A stretch of DNA of 39,250 nucleotides from Anaerolineae bacterium (lineage in GTDB: Bacteria > Chloroflexota > Anaerolineae > Promineifilales > Promineifilaceae). The notes beneath the pieces were generated by a model. The model had not been told where the DNA came from. It saw nothing but the letters and a program-made list of their open reading frames with translations, and ran no database searches. A program made the translations under genes and the position numbers. The stretch spans positions 1 through 39,250 of the forward strand of contig JANQGC010000354.1 of the NCBI GenBank assembly GCA_028277515.1. The letters run 5' to 3'. Shown here piece by piece: positions 31,448 through 39,250 of this stretch. The stretch's first letter is position 1; each line of letters opens with the position of its first letter.

Positions 31448-32549
31448 TTAATTTATATTTCCATTGGTGCCGACTGTGTGCCGTAAGTATGCTTCCATGA
31501 ATGGATCTAATCGCCCATCTAAAACGGCCTGTACATTTCCAGTCTCATAATTCGTGCGTAAATCCTTTACCATTTTATAGGGATGAAGGACATAGGACCG
31601 AATTTGATTTCCCCACCCGGCATCAACCACCTGACCTTTTAAGGCAGAAATTTCTTCTTCCTGTTTTTGTTGTTCTAGCTCAAACAGCTGTGATTTAAGA
31701 ATACTCATCGCCATCTGCATATTTTGGGTCAAGGATCGTTGGTTCTGACAGGAAACGACAATTCCAGTTGGTATATGGGTGATGCGCACGGCCGTTTCAT
31801 TCTTTTGGACATGCTGCCCTCCGGCGCCGCTTGCCCGAAAGCGATCAATACGCAGGTCCTTCTCATCAATCTCAATCTCAATCTCATCCGCGATATCAGG
31901 CCACAATTCCAACTTGGCAAAGGAAGTATGGCGCCGGCTTGAGGAATCATAGGGTGAAATCCGCACAAGCCGGTGAACTCCCCGCTCTGATTTCAACCTT
32001 CCAAAAGCCAAATCCCCACGAATGGAAAGCATAACACTTTTTAATCCGGCTTCATCACCACGACTAATATCAATGATGTCTACAATGAAATCATGGCTCT
32101 CTGCCCAGCGCGTATACATGCGTAGAAGCATTTCAGCCCAATCCTGCGCTTCTGTTCCTCCTGCTCCAGCATGAAGGGATACAATCGCATCCTCATCATC
32201 ATATTCTCCACTGAATAATGTGCGAAACTCTAGATTATCGACAGCTTTTTGCAATCGATCGACCTCAGCAGACAGTTCATCTGCCAGATCTTCTTCCTCA
32301 AGCTCGGCCAATTCACGCGTTTCTTCGAGCTGCTTGCTAAGTTTTTGCCAGATATCGACCTGGTTTCGCAAACGGGTAATATCGCGCATCGTTGCCTGGG
32401 CTGCATCATTATCATTCCAAAAATCCGGCAACCCCGCTGCTCTTTCTAAGCTGGTTAGTTTTTCGCTTTTGGCATCTATGTCAAAGCCGCCTCCGTAGTT
32501 GATCGACTGAGGCTTCTAATTCCTGTAAAGTATTGATCATTTCGTCCAT
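31448..32549 (-). CDS. prfB: Peptide chain release factor 2, with programmed +1 frameshift
   Basis: 366 aa after frameshifting. Recognises UAA/UGA stop codons and triggers peptide release. The stop-recognition SPF motif (RISPYDSSSRRHTSF) and the catalytic GGQ (ASGAGGQHVQKNETAVR) are present. Translation starts at ATG 32549, runs 22 codons to CTT and meets an in-frame TGA (32483-32481). The heptamer CTTTGAC (32486-32480) with the internal Shine-Dalgarno GGAGG (32494-32490) exactly 3 nt before CTT is the classic autoregulatory frameshift site, so ribosomes shift +1 and continue from GAC at 32482. The gene is intact, not a pseudogene. It lies 26 nt after ftsY. Confidence 0.96.
32480..32494 (-). 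promoter_or_regulatory. Programmed +1 frameshift signal of prfB
   Basis: GGAGG, a 3-nt spacer, then CTT TGA C. Low RF2 slows termination at the TGA and favours the shift, which restores RF2 synthesis. This mechanism is established for prfB in many bacteria. Confidence 0.93.
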
Positions 32550-32575
32550 TTTATTAATTCCTATAACTTCTAGTT

Positions 32576-33484
32576 TTATTCATCCTCAAACAAGGCATCG
32601 ACAAATAAATCCGCATCAAACGGCGCTAAATCTTCAAGTTTTTCACCAGTCCCCACAAATCGAACAGGTAATCCTAATTCTCGATAGATCGCGAATACCA
32701 TACCGCCTTTCGCAGTACTGTCCAATTTTGTTAATATTGTTCCCGTCACATGAACTGACTCCTTAAACTTCTGAGCTTGAATCAGAGCATTTTGGCCTGT
32801 TGGGGCATCCAGGACTAACAATACTTCATGCGGGGCCTGGTGTACGCTTTTGCGGCAAACGCTGTAAACCTTCTCAAGTTCACGCATGAGGTTATATTTT
32901 GTATGAAGACGGCCAGCCGTATCGATAAAAAGTAAATCATATCCCCGGGCACGGGTCGCTCGAATGCCATCATAAGCAACCGCACCAGGATCCCCGCCCG
33001 GTTGTCCGGCAATGACTGGCACCCCCGCTCGCTCACCCCAAATCTGAATTTGTTCAATGGCTGCAGCGCGAAATGTATCGGCCGCGGCCAATATAACATT
33101 GCGCCCATTATTTTTGTAATACGTTGCTAATTTACCAATACTAGTCGTCTTCCCAGACCCATTCACCCCGACAACCATGACAACGGTTACTTGTCTGGCT
33201 TGCTCCAGTGCGAACGCTTCCGGCTCCACAAGAATCGCACTCAATTCCTCTTTTAAAGCCTCACTTAATTGATCCGCACGGTACAAACCCTCTTTAGCAA
33301 CCCTTTCCTTTAGCTGGTCTACAAGATAAAGAGTCGTTGGAACACCCATATCAGCCTGGATGAGTAAGGCTTCAAGATCATCCCAGGTTTCTTCTGTTAT
33401 GTCCCCCGCTCCTAAGACACCAGCAATTTGCCCGAAAACAGTTTGCCGGGTTCGGCTTAATGATTCACGTAAACTTTTAAACAT
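32576..33484 (-). CDS. ftsY: Signal recognition particle receptor FtsY
   Basis: 302 aa. SRP-type GTPase that docks ribosome-SRP complexes at the membrane. The NG domain is complete: P-loop GVNGSGKTT at residues 106-114, the DTFRAAAIEQ block, DTAGR, the TKLD specificity motif and the C-terminal GTGEKLEDLAPFD. There is no long acidic A domain, as in many non-proteobacterial FtsY. It lies 31 nt after xseB and 26 nt before prfB. Confidence 0.97.
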   Translation of the reverse strand: MFKSLRESLSRTRQTVFGQIAGVLGAGDITEETWDDLEALLIQADMGVPTTLYLVDQLKERVAKEGLYRADQLSEALKEELSAILVEPEAFALEQARQVTVVMVVGVNGSGKTTSIGKLATYYKNNGRNVILAAADTFRAAAIEQIQIWGERAGVPVIAGQPGGDPGAVAYDGIRATRARGYDLLFIDTAGRLHTKYNLMRELEKVYSVCRKSVHQAPHEVLLVLDAPTGQNALIQAQKFKESVHVTGTILTKLDSTAKGGMVFAIYRELGLPVRFVGTGEKLEDLAPFDADLFVDALFEDE

Positions 33485-33515
33485 AGTTCCTCAATAAAAT
33501 CTTTAATTTGAACGA

Positions 33516-33749
33516 TTATATCTGGTCCGAAATATCAATGATTTCCCCATCCGAGGTTAACTGTTCTACCCGTAAGCTAGCCTTTTCCAACAATTCATTA
33601 CAGTAAAAAGCCAATTTCTGACCCCGTTCAAAAAGCGCCAGTGATTCTTCCAATAACAAATCTCCTGCTTCCAGTTGATCGACCGTTTCTTCCAATTGCT
33701 TCAAAGCCTCTTCAAAAGATAAATTTTCAATTTCATTTTTTTCAATCAT
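33516..33749 (-). CDS. xseB: Exodeoxyribonuclease VII small subunit
   Basis: 77 aa with the typical LSFEEALKQLEETVDQLE, GDLLLEESLALFERGQKL and YCNELLEKASLRVEQL, the alpha-helical hairpin of the XseB family. It assembles with XseA to degrade single-stranded DNA; xseA is not in the window. I chose ATG 33749, one base after the stop of the ccmC-like gene; the longer reading would overlap that gene by about 25 codons. Confidence 0.93.
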   Translation of the reverse strand: MIEKNEIENLSFEEALKQLEETVDQLEAGDLLLEESLALFERGQKLAFYCNELLEKASLRVEQLTSDGEIIDISDQI

Positions 33750-33750
33750 T

Positions 33751-34419
33751 TCAATTTCCCATTTGTAGCGACCGAGGCACACTTTTTTCCCTGGATTGAG
33801 CAAAAAACCAAACAAACCAGGCAGCAATTAACGATGAATTTAACGGTAGCAAGACGAATACTAAACGAAAAGTAGCCGATGGGGACATGCCTCCCGCATC
33901 ACCAGGATGAAGGACAAGGGGCGTGTTTGGGATCGACCAATAAACATACACGGCTAATAAAAGATAAAGAAACCCTTGTACCCTAATCCAGGGCAGCCAT
34001 GAACCCAATATCAATACGATTAAGGATAATGCAATGACGCTTAACATGGCCTGATTTCTCGGTTCATCTATAGGAAACCCGCCCCAGGTAGCATTAGCAG
34101 CAATAACACTCATAATACCACCAGCTATAAAAAAGGAAAATCCGACCCTGGCAATTACTTGAGCCCAAATTTGAAGTTTCAAGCTAGCAGTAACCAATAA
34201 AATTAGTCCTAAAAAACCGACGAGATATAAACCTAACATACCGGCCTGTATGAGGGCAACATGTAGATAAACATATCGAATCGCTTCACCTAAGGTACGT
34301 TCTGCCGGGGCAGCTAATATTAGGAATATGAAGGACGTCAATAATCCCCCTAAAATTAGCCAGGGGAACCACGATCTTGATTTTATGGCACGGGTGAAAT
34401 TATTTCGTTTCATTTCCAC
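33751..34419 (-). CDS. CcmC-like cytochrome c assembly/heme-handling membrane protein
   Basis: 222 aa with about six transmembrane helices and the layout of CcmC. A His is in YVYLHVALIQAG, the periplasmic loop follows, and a second His is in LVLHPGDAGG. The tryptophan-rich WWD loop of the family is degenerate (NATWGGFPIDEPRNQAM), keeping W-G and E-P-R but few Trp. So heme binding is plausible but the exact function is uncertain. The start may be GTG 34419 (GGAAGG 8 nt upstream) or ATG 34413; a TATAAT at 34422-34427 would make the latter nearly leaderless. First gene of ccmC-like/xseB/ftsY/prfB. Confidence 0.75.
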   Translation of the reverse strand: MEMKRNNFTRAIKSRSWFPWLILGGLLTSFIFLILAAPAERTLGEAIRYVYLHVALIQAGMLGLYLVGFLGLILLVTASLKLQIWAQVIARVGFSFFIAGGIMSVIAANATWGGFPIDEPRNQAMLSVIALSLIVLILGSWLPWIRVQGFLYLLLAVYVYWSIPNTPLVLHPGDAGGMSPSATFRLVFVLLPLNSSLIAAWFVWFFAQSREKSVPRSLQMGN

Positions 34420-34421
34420 CT

Positions 34422-34427
34422 ATTATA
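34422..34427 (-). promoter_or_regulatory. -10 box for the ccmC-like gene
   Basis: TATAAT on the minus strand, 8 nt upstream of the ATG at 34413. The -35 region (TTTATT at 16 nt) is weak. Confidence 0.4.
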
Positions 34428-34525
34428 CCTTCCTATTCGTAAGAATAAATATTTGGAATTGGACCTAATTGCAACTATCCATAAACAATATCCATGAAAC
34501 TTTAGGGGAGATGCTGCTGACAGGT

Positions 34526-34531
34526 TATAAT
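34526..34531 (+). promoter_or_regulatory. -10 box immediately upstream of the GNAT-like gene
   Basis: A perfect TATAAT ends 6 nt before the ATG at 34538, with no good Shine-Dalgarno. This again suggests a leaderless start. Confidence 0.4.
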
Positions 34532-34537
34532 ATTCAC

Positions 34538-35548
34538 ATGAATGCACAAGTTATCCATGGAGAGTCAATTTTTTATATACCTGAAGATGAATGGAACGAT
34601 CTCGTCGGACGCAGTATGACCAATACCCCATTTCAACTTCATGCTTATCAAAAGTCATGGTGGGCAAATCTAAAACCAAAAAATAGTGAGCTTTTAAGCG
34701 TGGTGGTGCGCAATAGGGATGGAAATCTGATAGCGGTTGCCTGTTTTTATTTAACTGGAGATGGGGTACTGAACTTTAATGGCTGCGTTGAGGAAACGGA
34801 TTATCTCGATCTAATAGTTGAGGCTCAAAACGCATATGATGTCTGGGCCTTAATAATCAAAACTGTACTCAGCGACCAATTTCCACAATGGCGGTTAATA
34901 GAACTTTGTAACATTCCTGCGATATCTCCTAGTCGAACGATATTGAATCAAATTGCAGGCAATCATGGCCTATCGCTTGTTGAATCGATCAATGAAGTTT
35001 GTCCTGTCATCCAGCTTCCTTCATCATTTGAAATCTACTTACAAACTTTAGCCGGCAAACAGCGACGGGAAGTAAAAAGGAAACTCCGCAAAGCCAAAGG
35101 AGCTGGAGTAGAATTTACCGTCATTGGAGCAGAGGACAATTTAGAACAAGCAGTAAATGATTTTTTGAACCTCTTGCAAAAAAGTACCTTTGAAAAACGA
35201 GATTGGCTGAATGAGGGCAGAAGAAAGCTATTTCATGAAGTGGCAAGAAGCGCTCAAAAATCAGGGGCTTTGATGCTATCATTTGCTGAAATCGGAGGAA
35301 AACGTGCCGCCGGTCTTTTTAATTTTGATTATGCTGATCGAGTATGGGTTTATAATTCCGGGCTTGATCCACAGGCGTTTGGCAATCTAAGTCTCGGCGT
35401 CATTATGACCGGTCATGCTATTGCTTGGGCAATTGAAAATAATCGACAAGAATTTGATTTCCTTCGCGGCAATGAAACCTATAAATACCGTTTTGGAGCA
35501 GAGGATACAAAGGTCTACAGGCTAGATATTTCTCCTGAATCACAATGA
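34538..35548 (+). CDS. GNAT/FemAB-like acyltransferase (BioF2-type acetyltransferase domain)
   Basis: 336 aa from ATG 34538. A longer in-frame reading from TTG 34469 would pass through a TATAAT box and adds nothing family-like. The pattern of DEWNDLV and FQLHAYQKSWW at the start, the basic RREVKRKLRKAKGAG helix in the middle, AGLFNFDYADRVWVYNSGLDP and FDFLRGNETYKYRFGAE at the end fits the FemAB/GNAT-type proteins found beside polysaccharide genes. It probably transfers an acyl or aminoacyl group to an envelope precursor. The partner GT4 gene starts 21 nt downstream. Confidence 0.8.
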   Translation: MNAQVIHGESIFYIPEDEWNDLVGRSMTNTPFQLHAYQKSWWANLKPKNSELLSVVVRNRDGNLIAVACFYLTGDGVLNFNGCVEETDYLDLIVEAQNAYDVWALIIKTVLSDQFPQWRLIELCNIPAISPSRTILNQIAGNHGLSLVESINEVCPVIQLPSSFEIYLQTLAGKQRREVKRKLRKAKGAGVEFTVIGAEDNLEQAVNDFLNLLQKSTFEKRDWLNEGRRKLFHEVARSAQKSGALMLSFAEIGGKRAAGLFNFDYADRVWVYNSGLDPQAFGNLSLGVIMTGHAIAWAIENNRQEFDFLRGNETYKYRFGAEDTKVYRLDISPESQ

Positions 35549-35569
35549 TTCGCATTGATTGGTGAAACA

Positions 35570-36838
35570 ATGAAAAAAAATCAAACTTTTCCGAACAGGA
35601 TCGCCATGCTATCCGTTCATACTTGCCCACTGGCCATGTTGGGCGGTAAAAAAACGGGTGGAATGAATGTTTATGTGCGCGATTTTAGTATAGAACTTGC
35701 TCGGAGAGGTATCAAGGTTGATGTGTTCACCCGCTCCCAAGATGATTGTATACCGGCGATCAGCCATGATTTGGGATACGGCGCAAGGGTTATTCATATC
35801 CCAGCAGGGCCACAGGAACCACTTCCGGTTGCAGAAATCATCCATTATATTGATGAATTTGTAGAAAGAGTTTTTGCTTTCGCAAAGGAAGAAAACCTTC
35901 ACTACGATCTCATCCACAGTCATTATTGGTTGTCAGGCCTGGTTGCAGAGAAATTAAGACTGGTTTGGAAAGACGCGCCTATTGTTCAAATGTTCCACAC
36001 GCTAGGCCATATGAAAAATCGAATCGCTAACTCAGATGCAGAGCGGTCGCCGCAAAGCCGTATTGATGGGGAAAAACATATCATTGATATTGCCGACCGC
36101 ATAGTGGTATCAACCCCGGCAGAACAAGCCCAGCTTCATTGGTTATACGGATCAAGATCCAGGAAAGAAATCATTATTCCGCCAGGTGTCGATCTCGAAC
36201 GATTTCATCCAATCTCAAAATCTGAGGCTAAGGCTAAAGTGGGAATCCCTGATGGGCACAAGAATATCATGTTCGTCGGCCGAATTGAGCCGTTAAAAGG
36301 AATCGACACCTTATTGCGAGCAATGGCATTAATCAGCTCTCGCTATCCCGAAGTTGTGGAAAACGTATGTGTAGGAATCGTTGGCGGTGATCCCTGGTCT
36401 GATGACCCGGATAATGAAATGGCTCGTTTACAAGCCATGCGTGAGGAGTTAGATGTAAAAGACCTCGTCACCTTCTTAGGTGCAAAGGATCAAAACACAT
36501 TGCCATATTATTATGGCGCGGCCGAAATGGTGGTGATGCCTTCCCATTATGAAAGTTTTGGTATGGTTGCTCTTGAAGCGATGGCTACAGGTACACCAGT
36601 TATAGCCTCTGAAGTCGGCGGCCTGGCCTTCTTGATCCGCGATGGTGAAAACGGATTTCACGTCCCATCACGCGACCCGGAAGCATTAGCCGAGCGAATC
36701 TTCGAGTTACTTACCAACCCTCAATGTCGTGAGTATCTGGGAAGCAAAGCCCTTGAATATGCTCAGCAATATGCCTGGCCCCTCATTGTTGATCGCATGC
36801 TAAACGCCTATCAAAAGCTCCATTCCCCCACAATCTAA
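35570..36838 (+). CDS. GT4 family glycosyltransferase (MshA/sucrose-phosphate-synthase-like)
   Basis: 422 aa, GT-B fold. The N-terminal domain has the GGMNVYVRD loop typical of MshA-like enzymes and HSHYWLSG. The C-terminal nucleotide-sugar domain has FVGRIEPLKGIDTLL and the EX7E motif in ESFGMVALEAMATGTPVIAS. It transfers a sugar from a nucleotide donor to an unknown acceptor; MshA-like sequence does not prove mycothiol synthesis. The ATG start at 35570 has GGTGA just upstream. An in-frame TTG at 35555 is less likely. Confidence 0.9.
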   Translation: MKKNQTFPNRIAMLSVHTCPLAMLGGKKTGGMNVYVRDFSIELARRGIKVDVFTRSQDDCIPAISHDLGYGARVIHIPAGPQEPLPVAEIIHYIDEFVERVFAFAKEENLHYDLIHSHYWLSGLVAEKLRLVWKDAPIVQMFHTLGHMKNRIANSDAERSPQSRIDGEKHIIDIADRIVVSTPAEQAQLHWLYGSRSRKEIIIPPGVDLERFHPISKSEAKAKVGIPDGHKNIMFVGRIEPLKGIDTLLRAMALISSRYPEVVENVCVGIVGGDPWSDDPDNEMARLQAMREELDVKDLVTFLGAKDQNTLPYYYGAAEMVVMPSHYESFGMVALEAMATGTPVIASEVGGLAFLIRDGENGFHVPSRDPEALAERIFELLTNPQCREYLGSKALEYAQQYAWPLIVDRMLNAYQKLHSPTI

Positions 36839-36865
36839 GCAATTCCCCTTTCATAAAATCCATCC

Positions 36866-36871
36866 TATAAT
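36866..36871 (+). promoter_or_regulatory. -10 box for the membrane EEP-family gene
   Basis: TATAAT 54 nt before the start at 36925, without a convincing -35. A small CCTGG/CCAGG hairpin (36888-36905) followed by TTTCTT lies in the leader. Confidence 0.3.
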
Positions 36872-36924
36872 TGATATTTAATGTGATCCTGGCAAGCCGT
36901 CCAGGTTTCTTACAGGTGGATTCC

Positions 36925-38862
36925 ATGTTTGTCAACAAATACACTTTTCAACCTTCAGTCAAGTATATTTTTCTTTTCGCAATCAGTACCGCTTTTGGTT
37001 TGCAATTAATACGCAACCTCTTGCCCCACATCACATTTCTGCTGGGAGATCGTTTAGGTTGGAGCACATTAGCTTTAGGATTATTCGCCTTATTAATATT
37101 TCTTTCTGCCTTCTTAGCCGATCCGCTCATTCGATTTTTTGGCGCGGTTCCTTCATTTTTAATTGTTTCTATTGGTGTGGGAATCAGCAGGTTGGCTGTC
37201 CAATTTTGGCGGTTTGATCCCATTGGGGATTTAGTCATCGGGGCGACAGGCGTCATCGCCTTTTTACTATTTCTCCCAATATCCCTTGGATTAAGTCACC
37301 GATCCGGAGAAAACGCCTCCATAAATTTCGGTGTTGGTTTACTTTTTGGGGTGGCCTTTGACCTGTTGTTAAACGGCGCTTTCATATCTTATGACTTGAG
37401 CTGGCAATCAGGATGGTTTCCGACACTCATCATTACCATTCTTTTCATTAGCCAATTCATCGTCATCAGCCAAATAGTAAATGTCAAATTGTCGGAGGAA
37501 ACGGCCGACGCTGTAATGTCAAAAGCAAAACATTGGCTTTTCCTTGGTCCCTATCTATTTCTCCAACTATTATATTTTTCCAACATTGGGTGGATGGCAT
37601 CAAGCGCCAATTTATCATATCCCGCAGCATTTACCTTCTTGATCTTCAGCCATGTCACTGCTTTTTCAACGCTATTGCTTTCCTCAAGAAACCTTCGACT
37701 ACTTCTAACCATCTCAATTGGTGCCTCTTTAATTTTCACAATCATTTCTTTACTAACGGAAAATCAAGCCGCCTGGATCATTGTGCTGTTTGTTCTCATG
37801 GGGCAAATCGGCCTGACAGGTCTATTAATTTTGATTATTCGAGAAATAAGTGAAGGGCGCAGATTGCGGGGATTAAGAAACATTTCCATTATCCACGGTT
37901 TTAGCATGATTCTTACCGCACTGTTTATATTTGTCTATTACGCAGGGTATGATATCGCACTCCCTTTTCCCAACAGTATCATTCCTTTAATTGCCTTTTT
38001 GATCATTTTTATCATTGTGTGGCCAATAGTTTTTGGAGGGGGCACTGAATCAAGTATCAATTTTGCTAAGTTGAAACCACTTGTAGTAATTCTGACATTC
38101 TTCTTAATCCCCCCTTTGATACAGTGGATCACCTGGCCGGAACCGGAATCTCAAAATTTGAGCGGTGAACCAATTCGAGTTATGACATTTAACCTGCACA
38201 ATGGCGTGGATCCATTGGGACATCTTGGACTTGAAGCAATCGCCCAGGTGATTGAAAGAGAAGATCCAGATGTTATCGGTCTGCAAGAGGTGTCTCGCGG
38301 CTGGGTCATCAATGGTTCTGTGGACATGCTTAGCTGGCTGTCGCGGCGCCTTGATATGACGGCTCTCTCAGGACCCACGGCCGATAACCAATGGGGAAAC
38401 GCCATCTTAACCCGCCTGCCGGTTATGCAGTTTGAAAATCATCCCTTACCAACAGAGGATCTCCCTATAAATCGCGGATATATGTTTACCCAATTAGACC
38501 GGGGAAACGGGCAATTTATACATTTCATAAATACCCATTACCATCATTTGGGTAATGGCAGTGATATTCGGCTGCAGGAGAGTATTGAATTACTTGGCGC
38601 TTGGAATGAGCGACCCAGAACCATCATTGTCGGCGATCTTAATGCTGAGCATGGACAGCCGGAAATTGATATTTTTACCCAGGCCGGATTTTTAGATGTA
38701 TTAGATATTGGGGGGGTAGTCCCTGGTTACACTTATCCGGCTACAGAACCGCAGAGAAGAATTGATTATATATGGATTACCGAAAATTTAACATCCACGG
38801 ATGCTGTTGTCCCCTTTGATCAAGTATCCGATCATTTAGCAGTCGCAGCCACTGTTGATTAA
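36925..38862 (+). CDS. Polytopic membrane protein fused to an endonuclease/exonuclease/phosphatase (EEP) domain
   Basis: 645 aa from ATG 36925 (AGGTGG 5 nt upstream). The first 410 or so residues hold about ten transmembrane helices. The C-terminal 230 residues are an EEP domain with its catalytic set intact: VMTFNLHNG (Asn), VIGLQEVSRG (Glu), INTHYHH (His), IIVGDLNAEHG (Asp, Asn), RRIDYIW (Asp) and VSDHLAV (Asp, His). Likely a membrane-linked phosphodiesterase or phosphatase acting on a lipid or nucleotide-type substrate, probably outside the cytoplasm. The architecture resembles eukaryotic CWH43/PGAP2-interacting proteins of GPI-lipid remodelling. Substrate unknown. Confidence 0.88.
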   Translation: MFVNKYTFQPSVKYIFLFAISTAFGLQLIRNLLPHITFLLGDRLGWSTLALGLFALLIFLSAFLADPLIRFFGAVPSFLIVSIGVGISRLAVQFWRFDPIGDLVIGATGVIAFLLFLPISLGLSHRSGENASINFGVGLLFGVAFDLLLNGAFISYDLSWQSGWFPTLIITILFISQFIVISQIVNVKLSEETADAVMSKAKHWLFLGPYLFLQLLYFSNIGWMASSANLSYPAAFTFLIFSHVTAFSTLLLSSRNLRLLLTISIGASLIFTIISLLTENQAAWIIVLFVLMGQIGLTGLLILIIREISEGRRLRGLRNISIIHGFSMILTALFIFVYYAGYDIALPFPNSIIPLIAFLIIFIIVWPIVFGGGTESSINFAKLKPLVVILTFFLIPPLIQWITWPEPESQNLSGEPIRVMTFNLHNGVDPLGHLGLEAIAQVIEREDPDVIGLQEVSRGWVINGSVDMLSWLSRRLDMTALSGPTADNQWGNAILTRLPVMQFENHPLPTEDLPINRGYMFTQLDRGNGQFIHFINTHYHHLGNGSDIRLQESIELLGAWNERPRTIIVGDLNAEHGQPEIDIFTQAGFLDVLDIGGVVPGYTYPATEPQRRIDYIWITENLTSTDAVVPFDQVSDHLAVAATVD

Positions 38863-38914
38863 TTCTTCTTTTTTCGGAAGCCGCTTGGAAGGTTTTTTAA
38901 TGGAGGATATTTGA

Positions 38915-39250
38915 TTACCCAATCCTTTCCCAAGAACATCGGATGAGAGCTTCCATATCTTTTTCATAATATTCTAGCCGCAAATTAACAGGCCCGCCCG
39001 GAAGTTCCATCTCCCTCCTAAACGTCATTTCTTTGTGATCGTACCATGCGCTAATGACCAATCGCTCATTCACCCATAAACGGGAGCCATCGTCCGAGGT
39101 AACGGTAAAGCGGTAGAGACCTGGTGGCAAATTAGCCTTCCTGGTCCACCGAACGGAAAATTTGTCGATATTAATTTCTGGGTCAGGTGATCCAAACTCC
39201 CAATCAAAATTGACTTCATCATCCTCCCGAACCAAATCAGGTTCGCCTTC
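38915..39250 (-). CDS. PA14-domain protein, C-terminal part (runs off right edge)
   Basis: Only the last 111 codons are in the window; the frame is open through base 39250, so the true start lies outside. The visible part is a PA14-type beta domain with FSVRWTRKANLPPGLYRF, VTSDDGSRLWVNERLVIS and LRLEYYEKD. PA14 domains bind carbohydrates and occur in exported glycosidases, adhesins and other cell-surface proteins. What precedes it cannot be seen. The 52-nt gap to the converging gene at 38862 contains T-rich stretches but no convincing terminator. Confidence 0.85.
   Translation of the reverse strand, partial: EGEPDLVREDDEVNFDWEFGSPDPEINIDKFSVRWTRKANLPPGLYRFTVTSDDGSRLWVNERLVISAWYDHKEMTFRREMELPGGPVNLRLEYYEKDMEALIRCSWERIG

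Noticed and set aside
31448..32549. Frameshifted prfB as a pseudogene
   Set aside because: The TGA is within a textbook programmed frameshift signal, and the downstream protein is complete with SPF and GGQ motifs.
38863..38914. Terminator between the EEP gene and the PA14-domain gene
   Set aside because: T-runs are present, but the neighbouring sequence makes only very short stems with tight loops.

Overview
The window reads as a low-to-mid GC chromosomal segment of a Chloroflexota bacterium, most likely of the Anaerolineae/Caldilineae/Ardenticatenia type. This is inferred from the gene repertoire and not from a phylogeny. The main pointers are secreted proteins with Thr/Pro-rich linkers, a fused two-domain ECF ATPase, a PduO-type cobalamin adenosyltransferase, CcmC/CcmD-like proteins, a beta' subunit with a large N-terminal insertion and monoderm-style lipoproteins. 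About 33 protein-coding genes are supported. I see no rRNA, tRNA, CRISPR array, insertion sequence or phage gene.

Layout. 1-833 (-): 5' part of aconitase, running off the left edge. 1145-2416 (+): secreted protein with a T/P linker, closed by a strong hairpin terminator. 2692-4303 (+): proline dehydrogenase followed by an RmlC-like sugar epimerase. 7828-4310 (-): operon yqeY-pgpH-ybeY-dgkA behind a near-consensus promoter. 17417-8024 (-): a long, tightly packed co-directional cluster. It runs alpha/beta hydrolase with membrane tail, ECF S component, EcfT, fused EcfA, PduO-type adenosyltransferase, a 49-codon CcmD-like membrane protein (11140-11289), two paralogous lipoproteins, fructosamine-kinase-like kinase and methyltransferase. 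The first half looks like a corrinoid uptake and activation module.

17641-22468 (+): CAP-LysM3 surface protein coupled to a GH13 alpha-glycosidase, then NifU-like, a 77-aa acidic protein and an ATP-grasp enzyme. 22605-25121 (+): alpha-glucan phosphorylase and a small membrane protein. 34419-25174 (-): ccmC-like, xseB, ftsY, prfB (with a programmed frameshift), rpoC (without rpoB) and murA (Asp in place of the catalytic Cys). 34538-38862 (+): GNAT/FemAB-like protein, GT4 glycosyltransferase and a membrane-anchored endonuclease/exonuclease/phosphatase-fold protein. 38915-39250 (-): C-terminal part of a PA14-domain protein running off the right edge.

Most of the window is core metabolism and information processing. 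The features most worth following up are: the rpoC leader with tandem promoters and hairpins; an atypical beta' bridge-helix sequence; the cobalamin-type ECF operon with its unexplained distal genes; the 77-aa protein/ATP-grasp pair; two dispersed-repeat-like palindromic elements at 7933-7989 and 10377-10432; and probable leaderless genes with a -10 box about 6 nt before the ATG. I did not find an unmistakable new defence or mobile system.
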